Assembly (NCBI GenBank): GCA_003349915.1
Contig: QFXE01000018.1
Span: 124,001 to 188,000, forward strand
Direction of reading: 5' to 3'
Source: an endosymbiont of Escarpia spicata
Lineage (GTDB): Bacteria > Pseudomonadota > Gammaproteobacteria > Chromatiales > Chromatiaceae
Length of the DNA stretch: 64,000 nucleotides
The notes beneath the pieces are model-generated. The model saw nothing but the letters and a program-made list of their open reading frames with translations. It did no database searches and was not told the DNA's origin. Below, piece by piece: positions 17,369 to 27,100 of this stretch (within the stretch, counting starts at the first letter, position 1; the number at the start of each line of letters is the position of its first letter). Made by a program: the position numbers and the translations under genes.

Positions 17369-18556
17369 ATGAACACAAAACTCTCTGTAAGGGTACAGGC
17401 CGTCAAACCCTCTCCCACCTTGGCGATCACCGCTCGCGCCGCTGAGATGCGCGCTGCTGGCAAGGATGTCATCGGGTTGGGCGCTGGAGAGCCGGATTTT
17501 GATACGCCGGAGCATATCAAGCAGGCTGCCATCGAAGCGATTAATAACGGTTTCACGAAATACACTGCTGTGGACGGCACGCCGGGCCTGAAGAAAGCGA
17601 TTATCGAAAAGTTCAGGAAAGATAACGGGTTTGAGTATAAGCCGGAGCAGATTCTGGTCTCCTGTGGCGGCAAGCAGAGTTTCTACAATCTTGCTCAGGC
17701 AACCCTGGATCCGGGTGATGAGGTCATCATCCCCGCGCCTTACTGGGTCTCCTATCCCGATATGGCAATCCTCGCCGGCGGCGTACCCGTGTTGGTCCAG
17801 GCCGGCGCCTCGCAGAAATTTAAGATCACCGCCGCGCAATTGGCTGCGGCTATTACCGATAAAACCCGGCTGTTTGTCATCAACAGCCCCTCAAATCCCA
17901 CTGGTATGGCCTATACCAAAGAGGAGTTGACTGCTTTAGGAGAGGTGCTGAAAGAACACCCCCGGATTATCATCGCCACTGATGATATGTACGAGCATAT
18001 CCTCTGGACCGAGGCGCCTTTCGTCAACATCCTCAATGCCTGTCCGGAACTGGTGGATCGTACCCTGGTACTCAATGGTGTTTCGAAAGCCTACTCCATG
18101 ACCGGTTGGCGCATCGGTTACGCCGGCGGCCCGGCGGAGATCATCAAGGCGATGAAGAAGATCCAGTCCCAGAGTACCTCCAACCCCACATCAATCTCCC
18201 AGGTGGCGGCACAGGCTGCACTGGAAGGCTCTCAGGACTGCATTAGCGATATGCTCAAATTCTTCAAGGAGCGTCACGACTATGTGGTCGATCGACTGAC
18301 CATGATGCCTGGCGTCGAGTGCCTGCCTTCAGACGGCACCTTCTACTGTTTTCCCAACATCGAGGGTGCGCTGGAAAATATCGAAGGGGTCGATAACGAT
18401 ATGGAGCTGGCTGAATATCTCATACAAAAGGCTGGAGTGGCACTGGTACCCGGCACTGCGTTTGGTCTGGGTGGTCATGTAAGGATTTCCATCGCCACCA
18501 GCATGGAGAACCTGCAGAATGCCCTGGACAGGATCGAAAAAGTGCTTGTCGGATAA
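17369..18556 (+). CDS. Aspartate aminotransferase (class I PLP enzyme)
   Basis: 395 residues from ATG 17369, where relatives begin ([20 protein letters not shown]). It has [10 protein letters not shown] near residue 171 and the PLP-lysine motif [16 protein letters not shown] with Lys at about 240. It belongs to the I-gamma group of aspartate aminotransferases common outside enterics, some of which also accept prephenate. The reaction is aspartate + 2-oxoglutarate to oxaloacetate + glutamate. The 19 codons upstream of this ATG lack conserved features. Confidence 0.95.
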   Translation: MNTKLSVRVQAVKPSPTLAITARAAEMRAAGKDVIGLGAGEPDFDTPEHIKQAAIEAINNGFTKYTAVDGTPGLKKAIIEKFRKDNGFEYKPEQILVSCGGKQSFYNLAQATLDPGDEVIIPAPYWVSYPDMAILAGGVPVLVQAGASQKFKITAAQLAAAITDKTRLFVINSPSNPTGMAYTKEELTALGEVLKEHPRIIIATDDMYEHILWTEAPFVNILNACPELVDRTLVLNGVSKAYSMTGWRIGYAGGPAEIIKAMKKIQSQSTSNPTSISQVAAQAALEGSQDCISDMLKFFKERHDYVVDRLTMMPGVECLPSDGTFYCFPNIEGALENIEGVDNDMELAEYLIQKAGVALVPGTAFGLGGHVRISIATSMENLQNALDRIEKVLVG

Positions 18557-18667
18557 CGCTATGCGTGTAGACTTGGCTCAGATAAGAAAATAGTTCCCAA
18601 CGCTGGCGCTCAGGTTCAAGGAGTGAACTGACCGGACCGGCCACACATCGCAATTGGAGGGACAGAC

Positions 18668-19231
18668 ATGGATGTCGCCCTGAATAGACAAACACCTGCC
18701 AGCACGGCCGGTTTCACGCTTCCCGAACTGCTTACCACTCTGAGTGTTGCACTGATCCTGCTCAGCGCGGGCGTACCCGCGTATCGCACACTGGCGGCAA
18801 ACAGCCAGATGAGTGGTGAAATCAACAGTTTCATCAGCCACCTGCAGCTAACGCGCAGTACAGCCATCATGACCGGCGGTCTGGCCATTCTCTGTCCCAG
18901 TTCCGATGCGCAAACCTGCATTGACGAGCCACTCTGGCATGAAGGTTTCCTGCTCTATGCGGACACAAACGGTAACCGGCAACCCGACGATTTCGAAAAA
19001 CGGATTCGCTATCAGAATGCGATAAAGCACTCCCTCATAAGCATGCGTTCGACTCAGGGCAGACGCCGCATCATCTACCGGCCTGATGGTACCTCTCCCG
19101 GCAGCAATCTCACCCTAACCTTTTGTGATACAACAGAAAACATTGATCCCAGGGCAGTTGTGGTATCGAATGCCGGCCGCCCCAGAATATCCAAAACCCG
19201 TCCCAGCGGTGGTGAATTGAGCTGCAATTGA
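18668..19231 (+). CDS. FimT/GspH-type pseudopilin
   Basis: 187 residues with a prepilin leader ending GFTLPELLTTLSVAL (cleavage expected after Gly, Phe at +1, Glu at +5), then the hydrophobic N-terminal helix and a GspH/FimT-like globular domain. GGAGG lies six bases before the ATG. Minor pseudopilins of this type help start assembly of type IV pili. The other minor pilin genes are not adjacent, so this is a stand-alone copy. Confidence 0.9.
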   Translation: MDVALNRQTPASTAGFTLPELLTTLSVALILLSAGVPAYRTLAANSQMSGEINSFISHLQLTRSTAIMTGGLAILCPSSDAQTCIDEPLWHEGFLLYADTNGNRQPDDFEKRIRYQNAIKHSLISMRSTQGRRRIIYRPDGTSPGSNLTLTFCDTTENIDPRAVVVSNAGRPRISKTRPSGGELSCN

Positions 19232-19296
19232 CTATTTCTGCGCTTCCCTATTGACGCTCAGGTCCAGTGTCATTAATATGCGCGCTGCAACACAAT

Positions 19297-19372
19297 TCCC
19301 CGGTAGCTCAGTCGGTAGAGCGGGTGACTGTTAATCACTAGGTCGGCAGTTCGAGCCTGTCCCGGGGAGCCA
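19297..19372 (+). tRNA. tRNA-Asn (anticodon GTT)
   Basis: 76 nt. Acceptor TCCCCGG/CCGGGGA, discriminator G, encoded CCA. The anticodon loop CTGTTAA gives GTT. The T-stem has one G-T pair. Confidence 0.97.
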
Positions 19373-19380
19373 AATAAAAC

Positions 19381-19418
19381 AAGGGCTTAGCGAGAAATCG
19401 CTAGGCCCTTTGTTTTTT
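19381..19418 (+). terminator. Terminator of tRNA-Asn
   Basis: A perfect stem AAGGGC-TAGCGA / TCGCTA-GCCCTT (one bulge) followed by a T-rich tail. A diverged second copy of this segment and its 5' flank lies at 22123-22165. Confidence 0.92.
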
Positions 19419-19948
19419 TGTGGAGAGAATAAAGCCACAGGTCGTTTGAGTTATGCTCAAGTCATGTGCTATTTGATTGGCGCATTCCTCTCAAATAACC
19501 CACAAACCAAAAGACCATGATAGTAATTAAAGTTACTGCAATAACGCCGACCGCCCCTCAAATTGTCTATCGTAGTGCAACAGACCGTAGGATAGGCCGA
19601 AAGTTAAGCCTGATAGTGGATAATTGATCTTCATTTTCAGTTTACCCGGCCAACTCCAGTTCTCCTCGGTCTTCCCTACCAAACATTATCCACCAGCCGC
19701 TGGCTCAATCCGTGAGTCCACTGAAATTTGTGACTATTTACCCGCAATCTGACTCCCATTCCTATAAACCATAATTTATTAAGGTTTTATTGATTCGTAT
19801 CAAGCGATTCAAATGTTGAACTATACAACTGTAATAATGGCAATAAGCTGGTCGACGATGCTTCTTCTTTGGCTTGATTGTTCATCTGAAGGCAGTTCTT
19901 CGTTTGGTGTCTAGCCAGCTGCATCTTGGCTTTTTCGCAAACGGAGAT
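19419..19948. other. Gene-free region between tRNA-Asn and the FG-GAP gene
   Basis: About 530 bp with no convincing gene. On the minus strand near 19470-19560 a short open stretch would encode one membrane helix (GVIAVTLITIMVFWFVGYL) followed by a polar end, but it has no start and is probably a remnant. The part next to the FG-GAP gene is A+T-rich and may hold its promoter. Confidence 0.5.
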
Positions 19949-21966
19949 GTGAACAATAAATGGTTACCCGTTTTTTCGTTAGCTATTGCAATCCTCATAC
20001 TACCGCTTACGGTCAATGCGGATTTTGCAGATGAAATAAAGCTGATGGCTTCTGACGGCGCTAGTCAAGACCAGTTCGGCTGGTCTATTTCGATCAGTGG
20101 CGACACGGCAATAGTCGGGGCGCCAGTAGTCGATACCAACGGTGCGGCCTATATCTTTGTGCGTGACCCTGGCACAGGTGCCTGGACGCAGCAGAAGAAG
20201 TTGCTGGCTACCAACGGCGCGTAGAATGATCGTTTTGGTGAGTCTGTTTCGATCAGCGGCGACACGGCAATCGTTGGAGTAAAGGGGGATGATGACAATG
20301 GAGAAAGTTCCGGGTCAGCCTATGTCTTTGTGCGCGACCCTGCTACCGGCATCTGGACACAACAGCAGAAACTGCTGGCCTCTGATGCGGCGGCTTATCA
20401 TATATTTGGCAAGTCTGTTGCGATCAGTGGTGACACTGCAATCGTCGGTGCAGACTATAGTACAGGCATTGCAAACGATACTGGCTTTGCCTACATTTTT
20501 GTGCGTGATCCATCCACAGGCGTATGGACAGAGCAGGAAAAGCTAGCACCCTCTGATGGCGTAGTTAATGATTACTTCGGTTACAGGGTGGCAATTGATG
20601 GGGAGACTGCGGTGGTAGGTTCCGGTCTCATAGGTGGCAGTTCCTATACATATAAATATAATTCTGCTACTGGCATTTGGGATGAGTCAAAGCTTATTCG
20701 CACCAATACTTCAGAGGCTGTCGGTCGCAATGTTTCGATTCGAGGTGATATGGCAATAACAGGGGCACCCTTTCTCACCTCCTATGGTTCTGCCTATATC
20801 TTTGAACGTAATCCACTCTCTGGTGACTGGGCAGAGCAACAGATGCTCATTCAGTCGGACGCCACAAGTCATGGTAATTTTGGCTATTCTGTCGCTATCG
20901 ACAGCGACCTGGCAGTAGTTGGTGCATACACCGCCAGTAATGGAGGGGCCGCTTACGCCTTTGTACGTGACCCGGTTAGCGGTGTCTGGGGGTCACAGAA
21001 ATTGCAGGCATCTGACGGCACAAGTGGAGGGCAGTTCGGCGGGTCTGTTTCGATCAGTGGCGACACAATAATAGTCGGGGCATATGGGGCTACTGGCATC
21101 GAAGATTTTGCCGGCGCTGCCTATGTCTACACAAACACGGTGGTTGCTTCTCCTGACATTACCGTCACCGATTCAGTCGCGCCGATAGATGATCTGCAGG
21201 TTTCCTTCGGTGATGTCCCGAGCTGACCACCGCCGATCAGACCGTGACCGTCACCAACGATGGTACTGCGGATTTGCTTCTCGGCAACATCGCCCAGGCC
21301 AACCCGTTGGCGTCACCCTTCAGTATCCTGAACGACACCTGCTCGACGCAGGCGCTGACTCCGGCTGCCAATTGCAACTTCACTGTACGCTTCTCGCCAC
21401 CGTCGACCGGCGCTTTCAGCGACAGTTTCGATATTCCCTCCGACGATCCGGACGAAAACCCGGTAACGGTCAATGTTGACGGTACGGGTATAGGATTAGT
21501 GGTACCGGATATCACTGTTACCGATTCCGCCGCCCCGGTGGACGATCTCGCGATTGCCTTTGGTAATGTCACCCAGGCCACTACTTCGGATGAGACAGTT
21601 ACCATTACCAATGATGGAAATGCCGATCTGACTATCGGAAATATCGGTGCGCTGGACGTGCTGGTGGCGCCCTTCAGTATCCTGAATGATACGTGTTCTG
21701 GGCAAACTGTCACACCGGCGGCAAATTGTACTTTGACTGTCAGATTTGAACCGACTGTCATAGGGATATTCAATGACAGCTTTGACATCCCTTCTGATGA
21801 CCCGGATGAAGGTTCGGTGACAGTTAATCTGTCTGCTACCGGTGTGGTCGCGGGTGACGATGATGGTGGGCTAGGAAGCGTTGGTGCACTCGAACTATTA
21901 TTTGGCTTGTTGGGTCTTGTGTTGGTCTTCGTTGCGCGCAATGGAGAGCGAAGAGAAGATGCGTAG
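19949..21966 (+). pseudogene. Surface FG-GAP beta-propeller protein with choice-of-anchor D domains, disrupted
   Basis: GTG 19949 would start a signal peptide (MNNKWLPVFSLAIAILI, ending VNA). Seven FG-GAP-like repeats of about 50 residues follow (pattern SDGA-FG-SVSISGDTAIVGA-AYIFVRDP-TG-W), matching a seven-bladed propeller. Two choice-of-anchor D/HYDIN-type Ig domains (SILNDTCS, PAANC, DIPSDDPDE) come next, and the C-terminus is a helix plus basic tail (LLFGLLGLVLVFVA, RNGERR), as in envelope-sorting segments. An in-frame TAG at 20222-20224 interrupts repeat 2, and a one-base shift near 21218 splits the propeller from the Ig domains. It is damaged unless these are read errors. Confidence 0.8.
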
Positions 21967-22122
21967 TCTCAGGTAGGTGCAGGCGTATGTGGCAGGAGTT
22001 GTGTAATAGGACAGGGATGTTCTTTGCGCACCCTGAGCGTTGTGACGCGCTTGCTCGATGCTTTATGGGATACGAAACATTAAGTATTTTGGTTCCCAGT
22101 AAGATGTGCTGCAGATCCATAC

Positions 22123-22165
22123 AAAACAAGGGCTTAGCGAAGAATCGCCAGACTCTTTGTTTTTA
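22123..22165. repeat. Diverged second copy of the tRNA-Asn 3' flank and terminator
   Basis: AAAACAAGGGCTTAGCGA is identical to the segment after tRNA-Asn, and the rest of the hairpin and T-run are recognisable with several changes. Just upstream, a CCA-like triplet aligns with the tRNA 3' end. It lies in the 333-bp gap before the V-ATPase-type gene, which shows nothing else except a likely promoter region. Confidence 0.8.
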
Positions 22166-22299
22166 CGCCCCTCCTGAAGACACTTTTTGGAACAATATTC
22201 CTGAATGATGGTTTTTCCTCGCTAAGTCAATCCACCTGTTGCACTATTAGACACGATTATTCGTGGGTTTCCGGAGGGTTCGACGGTGGAGCGCTACTG

Positions 22300-24135
22300 A
22301 TGGGATTGGGTCTGTTTCGCTCCAGTCAGGCGCATTGGTTTGAAGTCTATGTACCGCGAGATCAGACTGTCCATGCGATAGAGGTGCTGGCAGAGACTGG
22401 GGGTGTTCAACTCGAACTAGATCCCAGACAGACCACCCACTTCAATGTCAAAGGCATTAAATCCCTGATCAGGGAGTTCGACAGTTTCTGCGGTTCACAT
22501 AATCTCTCGTTGCCATTGAATAATGCGATTCCGGCGCACTTGGTGGGTGAACCTGAGGAAGTCGCAAAGTCGTCGGTGGATTATTTCAGGGGATGGGCTG
22601 CTCGTCTGTTCGCGATCCAGGATGTACTCAAATTGCTCCAGGGGGAAAAGGCCGATCTATCCCTGCTTGATGCTTGCCTGACGGCGCTTGAATCCAACGC
22701 CTCGGGCATCGAGTCTTTTTCCCACGATACAAATTTTCTCTTTAAAGGTGTCTATGCATGCCCTCAGCATCATCCGCTGAACGTTTCACTGAAGGAGATA
22801 TTTTCAGAGAAGGTTTCCGGCGAAACCCATGACTTCTTTTTTCTGGCTGGCTTGCCTGACCGGAAACTGCTGGTCGATCATGTGGTTGAGTCTTCGGATT
22901 GTATTCAACTCGATGTACCGGAGTGGTTGCCGGGAGACTGTGATGAGCAGAGGGCCGCTATTGATCTCCGAATGGAAGATCTGGACAAGGAGATTGCAGG
23001 ACATATTGCTACGTTGAAGGCGTACTGGCGTGATGCAGAATTAAAGGAAGCACTTGCTAATATCGCTGTACTTCGCTGGTTCGTTGATTATTCGTCTCAG
23101 TTGACGACTCGCCAAAAGGTCTGCCATGTCACTGGTTGGACGACTGCATCCGGTCCCTCTGTTATCCGCAAAACGCTGGAAAAAGCGGGCATCCATGCGC
23201 TTACAAGGTATCCGACCCCATCCGTTACTGCGACGGCGCCGGTTACAGTGCTGCAGTCCTGGTGGGGTAAACCATTTCAGATATTTGCCACTATGCCTGG
23301 ACAGCCTGGGAAAGGGGAGGTCAATCCTTATGTGATCCTGCCCTTTGTTGTGCCGTTGTTATTTGGTTTTATGTTCCCTGATATTGGACATGGGTTTGTT
23401 TTGGTTTTGCTGGGGTTTGTACTCTCCTTTCGTTGGCCGCAGTTACGATTTCTCGTGCCATGCGGAATTTCCGCCATGCTCTTCGGTATTGCTTTTGGTG
23501 AGGTGTTCGGTCTCGAAGATGTGATTCCGGTGATATGGTTCAGACCGCTCCATGAGCCTGTCAGAATTGTTGTCATATCATTGGTGCTTGGAAGCGGACT
23601 GATACTGATGGGCTTGGTTTTTGCTGCGATTGAGGCGGCTTGGCAGAAGCGGCTGATAAAGTGGTTTATGGTTGATGGGGCAGTTTTATTCCTCTATATC
23701 AGCGCGCTTATCACGTTGTTCTTCCCGCCAGCGTTTCCGATGATAATTCTGGTTGTCGTGTGGTACCTGATTGGCAGTCTTGTTATTCATCAGGATGAGG
23801 GTATTGCGGCGCTGCCTGGGATTATTGGACGCATACTGCACAGCAGTTTTGAACTGGTTATCAATAGCCTCTCATTTATCCGGCTGGGTGCCTTTGCGCT
23901 GGCTCATATGGCAATGTCTTCAGCTGTATTTTCGATGGCGAATTTGATTGAAAGCTCAACGGGACATTATCTGGTTCTTGTCATGGGCCACCTATTTGTT
24001 ATTGGTGTCGAGGCACTGCTGGTTTTTGTACAAACAACACGTCTGATTTTGTTCGAATTCTTCATACGATTTCTGCGTGCGGATGGCAGGGTATTTAGTC
24101 CATTGACACCACCTGTAAAAAAACCAAAAATATAA
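22300..24135 (+). CDS. V-type ATPase a/I-family membrane subunit, orphan
   Basis: 611 residues in two parts. A soluble, helical N-terminal half (about 1-340) resembles the peripheral-stalk arm. The C-terminal half has about seven membrane helices starting at PYVILPFVVPLLFG and includes MFPDIGHGFVLVLLG and SFIRLGAFALAHMAMS, the proton half-channel region with the key Arg. In V/A-ATPases this subunit links the stator to the c-ring. No other V-ATPase gene follows; a DUF2914 gene is next. The function without partners is unclear. GGTGGAG precedes the ATG. Confidence 0.9.
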   Translation: MGLGLFRSSQAHWFEVYVPRDQTVHAIEVLAETGGVQLELDPRQTTHFNVKGIKSLIREFDSFCGSHNLSLPLNNAIPAHLVGEPEEVAKSSVDYFRGWAARLFAIQDVLKLLQGEKADLSLLDACLTALESNASGIESFSHDTNFLFKGVYACPQHHPLNVSLKEIFSEKVSGETHDFFFLAGLPDRKLLVDHVVESSDCIQLDVPEWLPGDCDEQRAAIDLRMEDLDKEIAGHIATLKAYWRDAELKEALANIAVLRWFVDYSSQLTTRQKVCHVTGWTTASGPSVIRKTLEKAGIHALTRYPTPSVTATAPVTVLQSWWGKPFQIFATMPGQPGKGEVNPYVILPFVVPLLFGFMFPDIGHGFVLVLLGFVLSFRWPQLRFLVPCGISAMLFGIAFGEVFGLEDVIPVIWFRPLHEPVRIVVISLVLGSGLILMGLVFAAIEAAWQKRLIKWFMVDGAVLFLYISALITLFFPPAFPMIILVVVWYLIGSLVIHQDEGIAALPGIIGRILHSSFELVINSLSFIRLGAFALAHMAMSSAVFSMANLIESSTGHYLVLVMGHLFVIGVEALLVFVQTTRLILFEFFIRFLRADGRVFSPLTPPVKKPKI

Positions 24136-24232
24136 TGATTTTGTGGTCGTGATCAGTTTTACAAAAGAATTCGCGTTTATACTTTCTCGATATCCTCAAT
24201 TGCGAGAAAAAGTTTTTGGGAAGGCCAAGTTC

Positions 24233-24664
24233 ATGTGCGGTATAAAGCAATGGCGATGTTTCCTTGCAAGGATTTATCTACTTGTCGTGGTGAGCCTTCC
24301 AGCGTTCGCTGAGCCACCCGACTCATCACCCATACCTGATGCACGAGTGGCTCGTGCAGTATTTACTTCCGGAATTGAAGCGCGTGAACCTCTAGACCGG
24401 ATGGTGGTATTGGAAAACTCTGCCACCAGCATTTACTTTTTCACCGACCTGAGGAATTTGCAGGGGCGCAAGGTTACGCACCGGTGGGAGTTTGATGGCC
24501 AAGTGATATCCGAGATCCCCTTTGAAGTGGCTGGACCCCGCTGGCGGGTCTTTTCACAGAAGACCCTGAATCCCAGCATGCTGGGGAGATGGACGGTTGT
24601 GGTGGTGGATCAGTCCGGCTGGCCTTTGCACGCGTCGATTTTTGAATACAAACCAGCGGAATAG
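24233..24664 (+). CDS. DUF2914 domain protein, secreted
   Basis: 143 residues from ATG 24233, preferred over the upstream ATG at 24143 because GGGAAGG lies eight bases before it and a normal signal peptide follows (cleavage near AFA-EPP). The rest is one DUF2914 domain: ARAVFTSGIEAREP, then IYFFTDLRNLQGRKVTHRWE, then GPRWRVFSQKTL. The domain is beta-rich and of unknown function, often exported. It lies 97 bp after the V-ATPase-type gene on the same strand, so the two may be co-transcribed. Confidence 0.85.
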   Translation: MCGIKQWRCFLARIYLLVVVSLPAFAEPPDSSPIPDARVARAVFTSGIEAREPLDRMVVLENSATSIYFFTDLRNLQGRKVTHRWEFDGQVISEIPFEVAGPRWRVFSQKTLNPSMLGRWTVVVVDQSGWPLHASIFEYKPAE

Positions 24665-24772
24665 ACAGCTGATCCTTTGAGTCTAATACTTGAGAGTGGT
24701 GTCGAATTCAGCTGAATCGTTGAATTTGAATGTAAATTTGACTCAGGCCTATTTTATTCAGGTTGGAAAGCG

Positions 24773-25672
24773 TCAATAAGCCTTGGTGCTCGCTTTTAAA
24801 CGATTAAACTCTAGCTCGGCAGCTTGCCGAACCCGCTCTTCCGCTGCTTCCCGGGAACCTTCATAAGATGGCGCGTCTACGATTTCTTGGGTATTGCCGG
24901 CATGCTCCAGCTCCAGTGAGTCCTGGACGGGGATGGGGATGGGTTCTTGCAGGGTTGTCTGGTCGGGCTCATTTTTGTTGATGAGTGCCTGCCGGATGGG
25001 CTCTACAGTTGAGCCGAAGATGTCGGTGAAATAGATTGCTGCTCCGATGCTGATCAATGCAACTGTGAGCAGCGCGAGAAGCAGTGGCCAGTGGCTTTTC
25101 GGTGTTGACTCAATCTCCTTGAATGCAGATTTGGCGACAGGAACCGCTCTCGGCTGGCGGGTTGCTGCAGGTGTCTCCTGTGGTTTTACTGGGGCCCAAT
25201 CGATATTGCCGGATTTGAGTTGTTTGACTCGGTGTTCAGCTTCTGCCCGGGCTTTTTGCTCGCTGGCCAGTTGTGCCTCGAACTGCTCATTGGTAGTTTC
25301 AAGTAGCGTCTGTAATCGTTCCACATCTGCCCTGGCGTTGCGTGACGCTATTTCAGCGGCTTCGGCGCGTTGTCGGAAGGTATCATTATCCCCCTTCAAC
25401 TGAGAGTTTTCTTCCTCAATATACTGTTGAACCTCCTGTTCGGCCTGTAATCTCGTGGAAGAGGCTTTTGAGAGCTGGGCATTGGTCAATTCTGCTGCTT
25501 TTGCCCGGTTGCGCATTGCCTGATATTCGGCCTGTAGAGTCTGTAGCTCCTCTTCCAGTTCCCGGCGAACCGATACTGATCTGGCCAATTTATCCTGGGA
25601 CCGTTCCGCAGCTTCTGCCCGCATGCGCAGAATTTCAACTTCTGTACGCAGGTTTTCCACTTCCTCTTCCAA
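24773..25672 (-). CDS. C-terminal part of a split regulator: coiled coil and membrane anchor
   Basis: The frame opens at TTG 25672, just after a frame change. The first 150 residues are a long coiled coil with repeated RAEAAE-type blocks. A single membrane helix follows (HWPLLLALLTVALISIGAAI) and then an acidic tail. It has no start of its own with a ribosome-binding site; a TGA lies in frame just upstream. It reads as the continuation of the receiver/GGDEF protein encoded directly upstream on the same strand. Confidence 0.75.
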   Translation of the reverse strand: MEEEVENLRTEVEILRMRAEAAERSQDKLARSVSVRRELEEELQTLQAEYQAMRNRAKAAELTNAQLSKASSTRLQAEQEVQQYIEEENSQLKGDNDTFRQRAEAAEIASRNARADVERLQTLLETTNEQFEAQLASEQKARAEAEHRVKQLKSGNIDWAPVKPQETPAATRQPRAVPVAKSAFKEIESTPKSHWPLLLALLTVALISIGAAIYFTDIFGSTVEPIRQALINKNEPDQTTLQEPIPIPVQDSLELEHAGNTQEIVDAPSYEGSREAAEERVRQAAELEFNRLKASTKAY

Positions 25673-26796
25673 CTGCCCCGAGTCTCACTGTTCGGGTCAA
25701 GAAGGTCGCTTGAGTCCGGCGGGAAGAGGATGGATGCATTTAGATAAGATCCAGAGACTGGATCAGCTGGTTCAGTACTGTGACTGTCCGGGGTCGGGGT
25801 CTCTCCTGGTAATGCAGGTACGCTGTTTAGTGGCGGCGATGAATCCTTCTTGATAATACGGTCACCACCAGCGGTGAGAGCATTATTCAGACGTCTTTGG
25901 GCAATGAGTAGCAGGTCTCTGACCAGAATTCCGGGTTTTATGTCAGGTGCTGCAATACCCAGGCTGGCGGTTATCTTATCTCCATTGGAGAGTGCAAGTT
26001 TCTTGATGCCGTTGAGAACACGTTTACCTTGGTATTTTGCACGAATGTCATTTGTCGCAGGCAGCAGCAGAGCAAACTTGCCATCACCGAAATAGGCCGC
26101 AGTATCTTCTGTGCGCGCCTGTTTCTTCACTAACTGGGCTGTTGCATTGAGGATTCTGTTAGTCACAGCATTGCTGTTTTCCGCAGCTATTTTTTCGAAT
26201 TGATCAATCTCAAGCAGAGCCAGTGCCAGTTCGTTTTTGTGTCGGAGGGCAAATGCGAGATCTTTTCTTGCTCGCTGGGTGAAATAGTGCAGATTGGCAA
26301 GGCCTGTGATCGGATCGATGATCGATTCATGCTGAATCCTTGCGGCGGCATCGAGCATCTTCTGGTGATTGTTGGCGCAGGCCTTGGCGCGTGCAGTGAT
26401 TTCGATAGGCTGGAACGGTTTAATGATAAGATCGGTCGCACCGCATTTCAGTGCATTGGAGCGGATCTTCTCGTTGTCCTCGTTGCCGGTGATCACCACA
26501 AAGGGTGTCTCCCGGATATTGGGGTTTGTTGATTGACGGATTCTGTCGAGAAGGCCGAAGCCATTGAGGCTGGGCATCGACAGATCGGAAAATACGACGT
26601 GTACCAGCGGAGCTTCAGTGAGCTTTTCCCAGGCTTCCTCGCCGTCTTTCGTCTCGATTACAGTGAAATCATTTCTGAGAATCTTTTGCAGGGATGCCCG
26701 CACCACCCGGGAATCATCTGCAATCAGAATGACCGGTTTTTCATGGGCTTCTTGCGAAGCGGGTGTTTCGGAAAATTCTGCGCTCACTGTCTGCAT
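25486..26796 (-). CDS. Response regulator with degenerate GGDEF domain (N-terminal part of a split gene)
   Basis: Residues 1-150 form a receiver domain: IADDSRVVRASL, phospho-acceptor Asp in VVFSDLSMPSLNG, and the Lys in DLIIKPFQP. Residues 160-310 form a GGDEF-type domain (DPITGLANLHYF) whose signature is changed to GDGKF, so cyclic-di-GMP synthesis is unlikely. From about residue 372 the frame turns non-protein-like, while the next frame continues as coiled coil. Restoring one G in the G4 tract at 25676-25679 would join them. The intact product would be a membrane-tethered REC-GGDEF protein. Confidence 0.85.
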   Translation of the reverse strand: MQTVSAEFSETPASQEAHEKPVILIADDSRVVRASLQKILRNDFTVIETKDGEEAWEKLTEAPLVHVVFSDLSMPSLNGFGLLDRIRQSTNPNIRETPFVVITGNEDNEKIRSNALKCGATDLIIKPFQPIEITARAKACANNHQKMLDAAARIQHESIIDPITGLANLHYFTQRARKDLAFALRHKNELALALLEIDQFEKIAAENSNAVTNRILNATAQLVKKQARTEDTAAYFGDGKFALLLPATNDIRAKYQGKRVLNGIKKLALSNGDKITASLGIAAPDIKPGILVRDLLLIAQRRLNNALTAGGDRIIKKDSSPPLNSVPALPGETPTPDSHSTEPADPVSGSYLNASILFPPDSSDLLDPNSETRGSWKRKWKTCVQKLKFCACGQKLRNGPRINWPDQYRFAGNWKRSYRLYRPNIRQCATGQKQQN

Positions 26797-27100
26797 TTGA
26801 TCTTGCTTGTAGTTGCCGGAATCAAACCGTAGCTCCGGTCGATATTGATTATCGGCATAAATCCTTTTTTCTTGAAGTGATGGAAAGCCGACTGCTTCAC
26901 ATTTTTGCCTGTCTGCCTTGGGTAATGGTCAGACATGTGAGGTCTATGCTAGAGTCGCGCATTCTCTGGATCTGGAGTGTTGGGAGAAGCGGCCAGCCGC
27001 TTCATTGCTGATGTCCCGTCCAGACAGGTTAAATGATTAATTTTAGCGGTTTAAGATCAAGTGGCCTCTCGTATGGGCTACCACTGATAAAGGAGTAGAA
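26797..27100. other. Gap between the split regulator and thrS
   Basis: About 300 bp between divergent genes, so it must hold both promoters. I see no T-box, and no strong hairpin directly before thrS, whose ribosome-binding site AAAGGAG is clear. Confidence 0.5.
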
